64,000 bases of DNA from Nostoc paludosum FACHB-159 (lineage in GTDB: Bacteria > Cyanobacteriota > Cyanobacteriia > Cyanobacteriales > Nostocaceae), in NCBI RefSeq assembly GCF_014698835.1, contig NZ_JACJTU010000018.1, forward strand, positions 1-64,000. Reading direction: 5' to 3'. Made by a program: the position numbers and the translations under genes. Below the pieces are notes generated by a model. That model did not search any database. It worked only from the letters and a program-made list of their open reading frames with translations, and was not told where the DNA came from. Shown one piece after another: positions 44,368-54,317 of this stretch; position 1 is the stretch's first letter; each line of letters begins with the position of its first letter.

Positions 44368-45315
44368 CTAATATCCTGCTTCTTTATCTACTACATTTCG
44401 TAAAGGTTCACCAGCTTGATAGCGTTTAAGATTATAAATAAATAAAGCTATTGAACGCTGTTTGCTTTTTGGTGAATGACCAGAAGTATGGGGTGTGATA
44501 AAGATGTTTGGAAGTGACCATAAAGGACTTTCTGGCGGTAAGGGTTCGGTGGTAACTGTGTCTAATGCTGCACCTGCAATCCAAGCTTCTGTAAGTGCTT
44601 TGATTAATGCTGATTCATCGATGACACCGCCACGAGCAATATTAATTAAGTATGCATGGGGAGGGAGCGATCGCAATACAGATTCATCAATAAATTCTTT
44701 GGTTTCGTGTGTTAGTGGCGTTGCAATTACTACATAGTCTACTGTAGGGAGGAGCGATCGCCATTCATCAGCACCTACTACTTTATCAAAGTTTGGTAGT
44801 TCTTGCGGATGACGACGACTACCAATAATTTTTAAGCCGAAGGGTTTAGCACGGGCGGCTATTTCTTGACCAATACCACCAGCACCAATAATTAGCAAAG
44901 TTGCATCTGTTAACTCTTTAATAGCAAAGCCTCTTTTCCAGTAACGTTGTGCTTGTAAACTATATAATTCTGGCAGATGTTTAGCATGAGCAAGTATATA
45001 AGTAATCACAAATTCGGCGATGGGAATTGCATGTACTCCCGCCCCATTTGTGAGGATAATATCTCTTTTTAAATAAGTTGGTGTCAAAATATGATTTACC
45101 CCTGCATTCGGGGCATGATGCCAACGTAGTGCAGGTGCAGCCTCTAGTATTTTATGAAGTACGTTACTTTTAGATAAAAACCAACTGAAATAAACTTCAG
45201 CATCGCTAGCATCGCCATCTAAATTACCATCAGTATCTACTCTGACGATTTCGGCATCGGTTGGTAGATGTGGCTCAATATCAGTAACTAAATCGAGTGG
45301 CAAAATGAGCTTCAT
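44368..45315 (-). CDS. D-2-hydroxyacid dehydrogenase (second of a tandem pair)
   Basis: The 315-aa paralogue of the preceding entry is collinear over its full length (for example LLIIGAGGIGQEIAARAKPFG, INIARGGVIDESALI, AALDTVTTEPLPPESPLWSLPN, FITPHTSGHSP). Catalytic Arg, Glu and His are kept. The pair arose by tandem duplication; the spacer holds A/G-rich inverted tracts and the interspersed repeat at 44331. Confidence 0.9.
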   Translation of the reverse strand: MKLILPLDLVTDIEPHLPTDAEIVRVDTDGNLDGDASDAEVYFSWFLSKSNVLHKILEAAPALRWHHAPNAGVNHILTPTYLKRDIILTNGAGVHAIPIAEFVITYILAHAKHLPELYSLQAQRYWKRGFAIKELTDATLLIIGAGGIGQEIAARAKPFGLKIIGSRRHPQELPNFDKVVGADEWRSLLPTVDYVVIATPLTHETKEFIDESVLRSLPPHAYLINIARGGVIDESALIKALTEAWIAGAALDTVTTEPLPPESPLWSLPNIFITPHTSGHSPKSKQRSIALFIYNLKRYQAGEPLRNVVDKEAGY

Positions 45316-45434
45316 TTTAGATTACCTCTTCTTTATTTACAGGGCTACTTTGGAAATTGCCTCTGTTTGATAAAAAATTAAGTGCAATTTTTTATTTGCA
45401 CAAATTCTGACTTTTATGAAAAACTCAGTTTTTC

Positions 45435-45938
45435 TTATTTAATTTGTAAATACGTTAACTCTAAATCAAAATATTGATTATCAAATTTATACGCCATTTT
45501 TTCTATTCCATATATTTGAAAACCCAATGATAAATAAAGTTGTTTTGCAAACAAATTACTTTTAACAACATCCAGTAATAATATTTCTACGTCGTTAAGA
45601 GCTTTTGCTTTTTAAATTACTTCATTTACTAATAATTTACCTATAGCTTTCCCTCGATATTCTTGTTGAACATACATACTACTGATATATGCTTTATGCC
45701 TGAGTTTTATTCTTGATTGCTGTTGAAATACGACTATTCCAATTAACTTTATATCCTCATAGCAGCCCAAAATAAAGTTATTGTTATCGACTGGGATTCT
45801 ATTCCGAAATTGTTCTATCGTCTTAATTGCTTCTTCATGATAAGTTGTGCCAAATGATTCTGGATTTTTATATAAAGCTTCTAATCTAATTTTTCTATAA
45901 TCTTCTGCATCATACTTTGTTAATTTTCTAATTAGCAT
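45435..45938 (-). pseudogene. GNAT acetyltransferase with a single nonsense codon
   Basis: The frame opens as a GNAT protein (MLIRKLTKYDAEDYRKIRLEAL, ISSMYVQQEYRGKAIGKLLVNEVI) and stops at TAA 45612-45614. The same frame then continues without further stops through KAKALNDVEILLLDVVKSN, LFAKQLYLSLGFQIYGIEK and MAYKF to TAA at 45435-45437; these are the missing C-terminal GNAT strands. Total length 167 codons, normal for the family. One base change (probably a Lys or Gln codon to TAA) explains the break. A sequencing error is possible. Confidence 0.85.
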
Positions 45939-46202
45939 TAAATTAAATACAATATATATTTATTATTTGTTTTAAATTTACCAATATAAATTAATAGTTA
46001 TTGTGTTTCAGCTTATCTACGTCATGAATATATAAAAAATCACCCAAAGGCGCAGAAAAAAATTGATAGAGAAAATTTATAGTGTTCAAAAACAATTACG
46101 GATTGCTGTAGCTGCTTTTTTAAAGAAAGTTTTAATCTCGAAGTAGCCTATTTACCGCAGCTACCTCAAGTTTAATATTCAGCAACTAAAAAAGCTTAAA
46201 TC

Positions 46203-46988
46203 TCAACTACTCAGTTGTAATAACTGGTTGCTTACCTGAGTATTTTCATTGCTCATGACTCGTTCTAAAACTGTTTCCCTAATATTGATGAACAGTTCAT
46301 GGCTTCTATCTCGTGGACGTGAAAGTCTCACAGGTACATCTAAAGTAATTCGTCCTGCTTCAATCAGAATAACTCTGTCTGCTAATGCTACTGCTTCTTC
46401 TACATCATGAGTAACTAAAAATGCAGTAAACTTGCGCTCTAGCCACAAATTTTCAATCAAGTGTTGCATTTCTAAGCGAGTGAGAGCATCTAAAGCTCCC
46501 AAAGGTTCATCTAATAACAACAAACGGGGCTGACTCACTAATGCTCTTGCCAATGATACCCGTTGGCGTTGTCCACCAGATAGTACGTGAGGCCATTCCT
46601 CAGCTCTATCCTCCAGCCCCACTTTCTGGAGTGCCCACTTAGCTCTTTCACGCCAATTTCCTTGCAAGCCTAACCCCACATTCTCAATTACCCGCTTCCA
46701 CGGTAGTAAACGGGGATCTTGAAACATCACGGTTACAGACCGGCTGAGTTTACGAAGTGGTTCCCCATCTAATAGTATTCCACCTGAACTCGGTTTATCC
46801 AATGCTGAAACTAGACGTAATAAGGTACTCTTACCGCAACCACTACGTCCTACAATGGCAACAAACTCACCAGGTGCAACTTCTAAATTCAATGAGTTTA
46901 AAACATTTTTTTTGCCAAAATCCTTTGTCAGATCCAAAATACTTAGTTGTGTACCTTGTACATTTGAACTCACTCGAAAAACCTCCAT
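46203..46988 (-). CDS. ssuB: Sulfonate ABC transporter ATP-binding protein
   Basis: A 261-aa ATPase of the nitrate/sulfonate/taurine family: Walker [11 protein letters not shown] near 43, signature [15 protein letters not shown] near 130, Walker [13 protein letters not shown] near 150, and H-loop [20 protein letters not shown] at the Q-loop is characteristic of SsuB/TauB. It follows ssuC by 113 bp. It would energise uptake through SsuC for any of the three binding proteins in the window, as no other ATPase of this type is present. Confidence 0.93.
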   Translation of the reverse strand: MEVFRVSSNVQGTQLSILDLTKDFGKKNVLNSLNLEVAPGEFVAIVGRSGCGKSTLLRLVSALDKPSSGGILLDGEPLRKLSRSVTVMFQDPRLLPWKRVIENVGLGLQGNWRERAKWALQKVGLEDRAEEWPHVLSGGQRQRVSLARALVSQPRLLLLDEPLGALDALTRLEMQHLIENLWLERKFTAFLVTHDVEEAVALADRVILIEAGRITLDVPVRLSRPRDRSHELFINIRETVLERVMSNENTQVSNQLLQLSS

Positions 46989-47101
46989 TATTTACAGAGT
47001 AGCTATGATTTTTATTGCTAGTAAATGCATATGGAATATGCAGCTTTTGTCATTATTCCCAACTCAAATAAATAATTTTCAGTTGGGCCACAAACTGAAA
47101 A

Positions 47102-47926
47102 CTATGCACGTTGGTAATTAGGATTCCAAGCCAAAAACTTTCTTTCTAATGCTCTGGCAGTGGCGTCTGCTAATTTGCCTAACAAGGCATAAATAACAAT
47201 ACTCAATACCACAACATCAGTTTGCATAAATTCACGAGCATTCATCGCCATGTATCCAAGTCCAGAATCTGCTGCAATGGTTTCTGCAACAATTAGCGTT
47301 AGCCACATAATTCCTAAGGAAAAACGAACGCCAACAAGAATCGAAGATAAAGCCCCAGGAAAAATGATTTGCCACAAAAGTTGTGGTGTTTTCAATCCAT
47401 AGACTTTTCCCATCTCAATCAGTCCGGGGTCAACACTACGAATACCATGAAATGTATTGAGATAAAGTGGAAAAAATACCCCCATAGATACTAAAAATAA
47501 TCTGGCTTGGTCGCCAATACCAAACCAGAGAATTACTAGGGGAATTAATGCTAAATTAGGAATTGTGCGGAGCATTTGCAGAGAACTATCTAATAACTTT
47601 TCTGCTATAGGGGAAAAGCCATTGAGCAAACCCAAACTGAACCCGATACTGCCACCAACTATAAAACCAGATATGGCACGCCCAGCACTAATTCCTATGT
47701 GTTGAAACAATTCTCCAGTTGAAGCTAATCTAAATGCTGTGACAATTACACCACTAGGGGCTGGTAAAATTCTGCTTGAAAGAAGACCAGTTCTCGAAGA
47801 AACTTCCCAAAGTACTAGTACGAGAATAGGCACAATCCAAGGAACTATTTTATCGACTTGCGGGTTATTTAGCAGCCCACTTAGGGATATATTACTACTT
47901 TTGCTGTGTTTAAAGGTGATAGTCAT
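47102..47926 (-). CDS. ssuC: Sulfonate ABC transporter permease
   Basis: A 274-aa inner-membrane permease with six hydrophobic helices and the coupling-helix segment GVFFPLYLNTFHGIRSVDPGLIEMGKVYG, followed by LLWQIIFPGALSSILVGVRFSLGIMWLTLIVAE, typical of SsuC/TauC/NrtB. It lies between ssuD and ssuB in the order D-C-B. Confidence 0.93.
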   Translation of the reverse strand: MTITFKHSKSSNISLSGLLNNPQVDKIVPWIVPILVLVLWEVSSRTGLLSSRILPAPSGVIVTAFRLASTGELFQHIGISAGRAISGFIVGGSIGFSLGLLNGFSPIAEKLLDSSLQMLRTIPNLALIPLVILWFGIGDQARLFLVSMGVFFPLYLNTFHGIRSVDPGLIEMGKVYGLKTPQLLWQIIFPGALSSILVGVRFSLGIMWLTLIVAETIAADSGLGYMAMNAREFMQTDVVVLSIVIYALLGKLADATARALERKFLAWNPNYQRA

Positions 47927-48304
47927 AGTAGTATTTTGGGTTTTAGATTTTGCGTTCGCGTAGCGTGTCGGAGATAAAAGTCGGTAGACGCCTTGTGCGG
48001 CTTCCGGCGAACTGTTAGCGACGGAGGAGCGTCACTTTTCAAGACGGATTTTAGATTCTCCAAAGAGAAAAATCTAAGTAATTTTGGATTTTAAATTCTC
48101 CATAAGGAGAAACTTAGAAGGGTGAAATTATTAAGTTTTTGGGAAGAATTCAGCACTCAAAATTCAAAAAATTGTAACCATGTAGTATCATTGATATATT
48201 GTTGAATTATTATGGTTTCTAAATCCTGACTTTTGAATTCTGACGATTTTAGACTTTAAATTTGGTGTTTTTAATTCAAAATCTAAAATCTAAAATTCCC
48301 ATAC
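47927..48304. other. Intergenic region with repeats inside the ssu unit
   Basis: About 380 bp between ssuD and ssuC. It contains a GC-rich interspersed element (47952-48045, with GCGTTCGCGTAGCG and GGTAGACGCC) and ATTTTAGATT/TAAATTCTCC direct repeats. Possible transcript attenuation between ssuD and ssuC. Confidence 0.5.
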
Positions 48305-49453
48305 TTATGAGGCGGCTGTGAGTTGTTTAGCAAGTTCTTCATTAGCAGATGTTTCGCTAAAATGACTCAAAACTTCTGCTGTTGAAGGTGCAGGTTGGTT
48401 GTGCAAAGGTAGACGCGGAAATAATAATTCCGCCGTGCGATACGCTTCTTCTAAATGCGGATATCCAGAAAAAACGAAAGTTTCTATTCCTAGTTCTTGA
48501 TATTCCAGCATCCTAGCGAGAACGGTGTCGGGATCTCCGACTAAAGCAGTACCAGCACCACCCCGCACTAATCCAATTCCTGTCCATAGGTTGGGGCTGA
48601 TTTCTAGGGCTTGTCGAGAGCCATTGTGTAGTTGACTCATGCGCCGTTGTCCTTCAGAATCAGAACTAGCAAAGTCTTTTTGAGCTGTGGCGATCGCTTC
48701 TTCATCCACATACTTAATCAACTCATTAGCTGCATCCCAAGCCGCAGACTCGGTTTCTCGCACAATTACGTGCAAACGAATGCCAAAACGCACTGTTCTG
48801 CCTTGTTCTGCCGCCAGCCGCCGAACTTCAGAAATTTTTTGTGCAACTTGCTCTGGAGGTTCTCCCCATGTCAGATACACATCTATATGTTTAGCAGCAA
48901 CGCGTTTGGCAGCAGCAGATGAACCACCAAACCACAAAGGTGGATAGGGTTTTTGAACTGGTGGGAATAGGAGCTTACCACCTTTGATGTCTAGGTAGTT
49001 TCCTTTAAAATCAACTGTTTCCCCACTGACGATACCCCGCCAAACATGCAAGAATTCATCGGTTAGATCGTAGCGATCGTCATGATTCAGATGCAAACCA
49101 TCCCCAGCAAGGTGTACGGGATCTCCACCTGTTACCACATTAATCAACAATCTCCCTTGAGAAATTCGGTCAAATGTTGCTGCCATACGTGCCGCAGCAC
49201 CAGGAGAAGTAATTCCTGGACGAATTGCCACAAGAAATTTCATTTGCTTGGTAACAGATATGAAAGCCGCAGCAGTAATCCAAGCATCTTCACAAGAACG
49301 CCCTGTAGGTAGCAATGCCCCTGTGTAACCTAAACTATCTACAGCTTGGGCAATTTGCTGCAAATAATCAGGCGTAGCAACACGAGAGCCAACATCTGTG
49401 CCTAAATAGCGTCCGTCACGAGATCCAGTAGGAATAAACCAAAGAATTTGCAT
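48305..49453 (-). CDS. ssuD: FMNH2-dependent alkanesulfonate monooxygenase
   Basis: The 382-aa protein (E. coli SsuD has 381) begins [18 protein letters not shown] and shows the SsuD blocks [72 protein letters not shown] and [28 protein letters not shown]. It converts alkanesulfonate, FMNH2 and O2 to aldehyde and sulfite. It heads the ssuD-C-B unit. A half-site motif (copy E) lies 38-59 bp upstream of the start. It needs an FMN reductase, which is not intact in the window. Confidence 0.95.
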   Translation of the reverse strand: MQILWFIPTGSRDGRYLGTDVGSRVATPDYLQQIAQAVDSLGYTGALLPTGRSCEDAWITAAAFISVTKQMKFLVAIRPGITSPGAAARMAATFDRISQGRLLINVVTGGDPVHLAGDGLHLNHDDRYDLTDEFLHVWRGIVSGETVDFKGNYLDIKGGKLLFPPVQKPYPPLWFGGSSAAAKRVAAKHIDVYLTWGEPPEQVAQKISEVRRLAAEQGRTVRFGIRLHVIVRETESAAWDAANELIKYVDEEAIATAQKDFASSDSEGQRRMSQLHNGSRQALEISPNLWTGIGLVRGGAGTALVGDPDTVLARMLEYQELGIETFVFSGYPHLEEAYRTAELLFPRLPLHNQPAPSTAEVLSHFSETSANEELAKQLTAAS

Positions 49454-49490
49454 GTTTATCAGGGTATCAGGTTCGCAATTTACGTTTTTC

Positions 49491-49512
49491 CGATCGAAAT
49501 ACCGTAGTTTAT
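49491..49512. promoter_or_regulatory. Operator-like half-site upstream of ssuD (motif copy E)
   Basis: On the minus strand the sequence reads ATAAACTACGGTATTTCG, sharing the exact 10-mer AAACTACGGT with dyad A and site F. Its position 38-59 bp before the ssuD start is right for promoter control. Confidence 0.5.
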
Positions 49513-49890
49513 AGGTGAAATTCTACCCGATATTACGTAAAAATCAACCCTAATTTAACCATTGGTAAAAAATATTTGTTTGCCGCCTGACTTTATAGTC
49601 AGCAGTTGTGAGTACATAACTTTGGTAGCATTTATTATTTTGCCACTTTCGTGGTCAGGATGACTGTATTCTAAAACACAACTTTCTACTCATAAAAGCA
49701 TAATTATTAATAAGCACAGGGAGTAAGGACTAGGGAGATGGGGACGCGGAGAATAACCAATGACAAATGCCCAATGCCCAATGCCCAATGCCCCATGCCC
49801 TAAATCGCACTCTTCATAATATTTTCCGATGGTGGATAAGTACTAGGTCTTGCATTGTAGCAACCTCTATGCAAATATATTTCTAAACAA

Positions 49891-49920
49891 AACCCGGTAA
49901 GTCTATCGTTTTACCGGATT
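49891..49920. promoter_or_regulatory. Operator-like dyad (motif copy C)
   Basis: AACCCGGTAAGT, centre CTATCG, then TTTTACCGGATT; the arms match at 9 of 12 positions. The centre and right arm match dyads A (26097) and B (28489). It lies about 310 bp upstream of the porin start and 440 bp from ssuD. Confidence 0.5.
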
Positions 49921-50231
49921 TACTTGGATTTACTTAATTAATTGATGCTGTCAAAATATAGCTGATTACCAGTCACCAATTTTCTTTCCATCGTCTTACT
50001 ATCCTTTCAAGCGGCAAAATTAACAATTTACTGCAACTTTTGGATTGTACATTGAATAACTGCTTAGTGATGGTTTCAATATCCGAGATTTGTAATTTTC
50101 TCATCAATGAAACCTTTACTAAATCCAGTATCTAATGGTTTAGCACAAAAATTGCATCAGGAACTTATGCTGCTTTTTTGTGCAATTTAGAGCTAGTTTA
50201 CTCGTTTTTCAGGTTGAGGAGTTAAAGAGTC

Positions 50232-52148
50232 ATGTCCAAGTTTCGCTGGAATTATAGATCCATACTGTTTCTACTTTCATTGCTAGATATTCTAGCTATC
50301 CTGATTTTTAATCCGGCTAAAAGTCAGGCTGAAATACCTCAAGAACTAGAAGCAAACAAACCTCTAGAAACAGTTGTTAATCAGACAGTTGAAACTTCGA
50401 TCTCGGAAGTGGAAGCAAATAAACCTCCAGAAGCAGTTGTTAATCAGACAGTTGAAACTTCGATCTCGGAAGTGGAAGCAAACAAACCTCCAGAAGCAGT
50501 TGTTAATCAGACAGTTGAAACTTCAATTCCAGGGCTAACTAGAAAAAAAGTTAAAAAGCCAGAACGGGTGACACCTGTCTCGGAATTGTCTGGAAATGCG
50601 CCACCACCTGCGAAAAAACCTATCAATAATTCTGCCGGACAAGTGACATCCGTCTCGCAACTGTCAGATGTGAAACCCACAGATTGGGCATTCCAAGCAC
50701 TACAGTCTTTGGTGGAACGCTATGGTGTAATTGCTGGATATACAGATGGCACATTTAAAGGGAATCGTGGCCTAACGCGCTATGAATTTGCAGCTGGCTT
50801 AAATGCAGCTTTAGATCGTCTCAATGAACTCATAGCGACATCAACGACAGATTTAGTTAGACGAGAAGACTTAGATACCATCAAAAAACTACAAGAACAA
50901 TTTTCTCCCGAACTTGCTGAATTTCGCGGACGTGTAGATAGCTTGGAAGCGCGGACTGCACAGTTAGAGGCAACTCAGTTTACTACCACAACCAAACTTA
51001 TAGGTAGAGCGCAGATTGTCTTTGGTTCACTTCTAGCAGGTAATAATGTCGTGACTAAGACACCGGCACCTCGCAATCCTACACTTCAAGGTTCAGCTTC
51101 CTTACGCTTGAACACCAGTTTTAACGGTAAAGACTCACTGAGCTTATCGTTGTCGGGTGGAAATATTGAATCGTTGGGACAAACAAGAGCTGGGTTATTA
51201 GGAACTTATGAAGGAAGAACTGCTGATAACTCCAGTATTACTTTTGCACGCAATCAGATTACTCTTGGTGGTGTTCGCTATCGGTTTTTACCTACTCCAG
51301 ATACCCAAGTCAATATTTATGCTCTATCTGATGGAGCTAGTGAGATAGGGCTTTCGGGCCCGATTAACCCATATTTTGAATCGTCTTCTGCAACTGGCGC
51401 TAATGGGATTTCAAGATTTTCACGACGGTCTTTGGTCTATAACTATGGAGATAGCGGCCCTGGAATTGCCATACTCCAACGATTAGGTAAACAGGTTCAA
51501 GTCGGGGTAGCGTTTAGCGCTCCAAACGGTAATAATCCGCTACTAAATAATGGCTTATTTACAGGTAGGTATTTAGCTTTAGGACAGGTAATATATTACT
51601 CTGCCGATCGCAATTTTCGCGTGGCTGCAACTTATGTCAATACCTATAGCCCACCAAATACCCAAGGTTTTAGTGGAACAAACTTCGGCCCAGCAGTTGG
51701 CAGCAATCTGGTAAACAGTACCGTGGCTGGAGCGGGAACCATAGGCAATCTTTATGGGCTACAGGCGTTCTATCAAGTTAGTCCTAAGTTTGCAATTAAT
51801 GGATGGGTAAGTTATGCATCCCATCGCTATATAGGACGTGGAGATGGTAACGCTATGGATTGGGCAGTAGGACTAGCATTCCCGGATCTTTTTAGCGAAG
51901 GCGCTCTAGGGGGAATTTTAGTTGGTATGGAGCCAAAACTCACCCGTCTGAGTGATAGTGTAAATTTGGGAGCAGGTTTCGGACAAGCAGATAAAGATAC
52001 CTCCCTACACGTTGAGGCCTTTTACCAATATAAAATCGGAAATAATATTGAGATTACGCCAGGTTTAATCTGGATTACTGCACCAGACTCTGATAACAAT
52101 AATCCCGATAGTGTATTTGGTTGGGTTCGTACAGTCTATAGGTTCTAA
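50232..52148 (+). CDS. Cyanobacterial outer-membrane porin with SLH domain (OprB family)
   Basis: The 638-aa protein has a signal peptide (residues 1-35, ending ...NPAKSQAE), a repeat segment (38-100), an SLH domain (about 145-200: VSQLSDVKPTDWAFQALQSLVERYGVIAGYTDGTFKGNRGLTRYEFAAGLNAAL), a short coiled coil (EEQ..FRGRVDSLEARTAQLEA) and a long beta-rich C-terminal barrel ending in aromatic YRF. This is the standard architecture of cyanobacterial porins (SomA/iron-uptake porin group). GAGGAG precedes the ATG. Placement between ssuD and the flavoprotein unit suggests entry of organosulfur anions. Confidence 0.92.
   Translation: MSKFRWNYRSILFLLSLLDILAILIFNPAKSQAEIPQELEANKPLETVVNQTVETSISEVEANKPPEAVVNQTVETSISEVEANKPPEAVVNQTVETSIPGLTRKKVKKPERVTPVSELSGNAPPPAKKPINNSAGQVTSVSQLSDVKPTDWAFQALQSLVERYGVIAGYTDGTFKGNRGLTRYEFAAGLNAALDRLNELIATSTTDLVRREDLDTIKKLQEQFSPELAEFRGRVDSLEARTAQLEATQFTTTTKLIGRAQIVFGSLLAGNNVVTKTPAPRNPTLQGSASLRLNTSFNGKDSLSLSLSGGNIESLGQTRAGLLGTYEGRTADNSSITFARNQITLGGVRYRFLPTPDTQVNIYALSDGASEIGLSGPINPYFESSSATGANGISRFSRRSLVYNYGDSGPGIAILQRLGKQVQVGVAFSAPNGNNPLLNNGLFTGRYLALGQVIYYSADRNFRVAATYVNTYSPPNTQGFSGTNFGPAVGSNLVNSTVAGAGTIGNLYGLQAFYQVSPKFAINGWVSYASHRYIGRGDGNAMDWAVGLAFPDLFSEGALGGILVGMEPKLTRLSDSVNLGAGFGQADKDTSLHVEAFYQYKIGNNIEITPGLIWITAPDSDNNNPDSVFGWVRTVYRF
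50343..50531 (+). repeat. Three 63-bp tandem repeats inside the porin gene
   Basis: Units at 50343-50405, 50406-50468 and 50469-50531 encode 21-residue copies of the type EVEANKPPEAVVNQTVETSI. Units 2 and 3 are almost identical in DNA, unit 1 has a few changes, so at least one duplication is recent. Copy number changes keep the reading frame. Confidence 0.95.
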
Positions 52149-52655
52149 CCTCTCAAGAGTGTTGACTGTTGAGCAGGGCTGGAAACGTTTACGTTGCAAG
52201 GCGTGAGGAATTGGGCGTACAGACGGGATTAATCCTTGTCTGTACTTATATATATAGGACTTACGCAAAAACTCTTTCTTGCTCTTATTCCTCTGTGCCC
52301 TCTGCGTTCTCTGTGGTTCAATTTTTCTTATACACAAAACTATACAAAAAGCAAGTATCTATTGAGATATAGAAAGTTTATTTTACAGAACTTTATGTTG
52401 AAATTTTTCTGTGAAAATACTTGCTTTTTGTCAGAAATTGTGAAAAGCTTTGTTATGTTATAAACTACGGTTAATCCGTAAAGTTAAAGTAGTTTAATAA
52501 AGTTTGCTCTGCTGGCAACTTACAGTAAAGAAGCCATAAATCGAGGGTAGTAGGAAACCCTCAACTAGTTAGGCAAAGAGATTTCTGATAGCGTGCGGCA
52601 TCGATGGGGTGAAGATTTGATGCTCAAGACTTGCTCGATGGGGGAAATATTTTAG
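52149..52655. other. Intergenic region with motif copy F
   Basis: About 500 bp upstream of the second flavoprotein. At 52462-52497 lies AAACTACGGTTAA, nine bases, then TTAAAGTAGTTT, an imperfect dyad sharing AAACTACGGT with sites A and E. CTCTGTG/CTCTGCG repeat units occur near 52290-52320. No gene is supported. Confidence 0.5.
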
Positions 52656-54317
52656 ATGCTGAAGACGTTAACAACCGATTTTGAACTCGACCTGCAAGCA
52701 GATGTCCTAGTAATTGGGGGTGGGCCTGCTGGCACTTGGGCGGCTTGGAGTGCTGCATCAAGTGGAGCCAGAGTGATCCTCGTAGACAAGGGATATTGTG
52801 GGACAACTGGATGTGCTGCTGCCTCTGGTAATGGTGTGTGGTATGTGCCACCCGATCCAGATGCACGGGAAACAGCCAAGGCGAGTCGGGAATCTTTGGG
52901 TGGATTTTTATCCGATCGCAATTGGATGGATCGGGTATTGAATCAGACTTATGTCAACGTCAATCAGTTAGCAGAGTGGGGTTATCCGTTTCCTACCGAC
53001 GATGAAGGCAAACCCTATCGGCGATCGCTACAAGGCCCTGAATATATGCGGCTGATGCGGCGGCAAATTCAAAGGGCAGGAGTTAAGATTCTAGACCACA
53101 GCCCCGCCTTGGAACTATTAGTAGATGAAGATAGTGCTGTTGGCGGTGCTACAGGCGCAAACCGTCAGACTGATGCCAGATGGGTGGTGCGATCGCGTGC
53201 CACAATCATTGCTACTGGTGGCTGTGCGTTTCTGAGTAAAGCGTTAGGATGCAACGTCCTGACAGGGGATGGTTATTTAATGGCTGCTGAAGCAGGTGCC
53301 GAGATGTCGGGTATGGAGTTTTCCAACGCCTATGGCATCTCCCCAGCTTTTTCCTCAGTTACCAAAACCCTCTTCTACAATTGGGCAACCTTCACCTATG
53401 AAGATGGCACAGTGATTCCTGGTGCTGGTTCTCAAAGGGGACGTTCGGTAATTGCCCAGACATTGCTGGAACAGCCAGTTTACGCCATTTTAGATAAAGC
53501 AGCCGAATCCATGCGCCCATCCATGCGTCTGGCGCAGCCTAACTTCTTCTTACCCTTTGACCGTGCAGGTATCGATCCATTTACCCAACGTTTTCCTGTT
53601 ACTTTGCGCCTAGAGGGAACTGTACGCGGTACAGGAGGAATTCGGATTGTCGATGATAGCTGTGCTACTTCCGTGCGGGGACTTTACGCCGCTGGAGATG
53701 CAGCCACACGGGAACTGATTTGTGGCGGATTTACTGGCGGTGGTAGTCACAATGCAGCTTGGGCAATATCTTCTGGCTATTGGTCGGGTCAATCGGCTGC
53801 TGAATATGTCCATAGTTTAAAAGAACAGAAAGCACAACCTCAGCTTAAGGGCGTTGGAGAGGTAGCATTAAATAGTCAGAGCGATCGCTTTGATAAATTT
53901 GCAACTGATGAAGTGATTCAGGCAGTCCAAAGTGAAGTATTCCCCTACGAAAAGAACTTATTCCGTACAGAAAAAGGCTTAACAGAGTCTTTAGCGAGAC
54001 TAAATCACCTCTGGCAAGAAATTCGCAGTAGCCAGGTAACATCAAATCAAGAACTTATTCGCGCTAGAGAAGCCGCTGCAATGGTCGCTACAGCACGATG
54101 GATGTATGGCAGTGCCATTGAACGTAAAGAAACTCGTGGTATGCACAAACATTTAGACTATCCCGAACAAGATCCTAACCAGCAACATTATTTAATTAGT
54201 GGTGGATTAGATCGAGTCTGGGTAAAGACTCAGCCGCTAAACACTACAGCCAAAGCAGAAATTCTCCAATCCAAAATCCAAAATCTAAAATCCAAAATAG
54301 TAGGAGCCGTAGTGTGA
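52656..54317 (+). CDS. AprA-like FAD-dependent oxidoreductase, second copy
   Basis: The 553-aa flavoprotein has VLVIGGGPAGTWAAWSAASSG (FAD motif), VDKGYCGTTGCAAASGNGVWYVPPD, IIATGGCAFLSKALGCNVLTGDGYLMAAEAGAEMSGMEF and VRGLYAAGDAATRELICGGFTGGGSHNAAWAISSG. It belongs to the fumarate reductase/APS reductase flavoprotein family but is only distantly related to the one at 37320-39032. Its stop codon overlaps the GTG start of the following ferredoxin (GTGA), so the two are almost certainly subunits of one enzyme. Reaction unknown; a sulfur-oxoanion or organosulfur redox step is inferred from context. Confidence 0.87.
   Translation: MLKTLTTDFELDLQADVLVIGGGPAGTWAAWSAASSGARVILVDKGYCGTTGCAAASGNGVWYVPPDPDARETAKASRESLGGFLSDRNWMDRVLNQTYVNVNQLAEWGYPFPTDDEGKPYRRSLQGPEYMRLMRRQIQRAGVKILDHSPALELLVDEDSAVGGATGANRQTDARWVVRSRATIIATGGCAFLSKALGCNVLTGDGYLMAAEAGAEMSGMEFSNAYGISPAFSSVTKTLFYNWATFTYEDGTVIPGAGSQRGRSVIAQTLLEQPVYAILDKAAESMRPSMRLAQPNFFLPFDRAGIDPFTQRFPVTLRLEGTVRGTGGIRIVDDSCATSVRGLYAAGDAATRELICGGFTGGGSHNAAWAISSGYWSGQSAAEYVHSLKEQKAQPQLKGVGEVALNSQSDRFDKFATDEVIQAVQSEVFPYEKNLFRTEKGLTESLARLNHLWQEIRSSQVTSNQELIRAREAAAMVATARWMYGSAIERKETRGMHKHLDYPEQDPNQQHYLISGGLDRVWVKTQPLNTTAKAEILQSKIQNLKSKIVGAVV

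Larger units (their letters stand above)
49454..50231. other. Long divergent intergenic region
   Basis: About 780 bp between ssuD and the porin gene. It contains motif copies E (49491) and C (49891), CCCAATG heptamer repeats (49758-49800), and otherwise AT-rich sequence. It must hold the ssuD and porin promoters. Confidence 0.55.
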
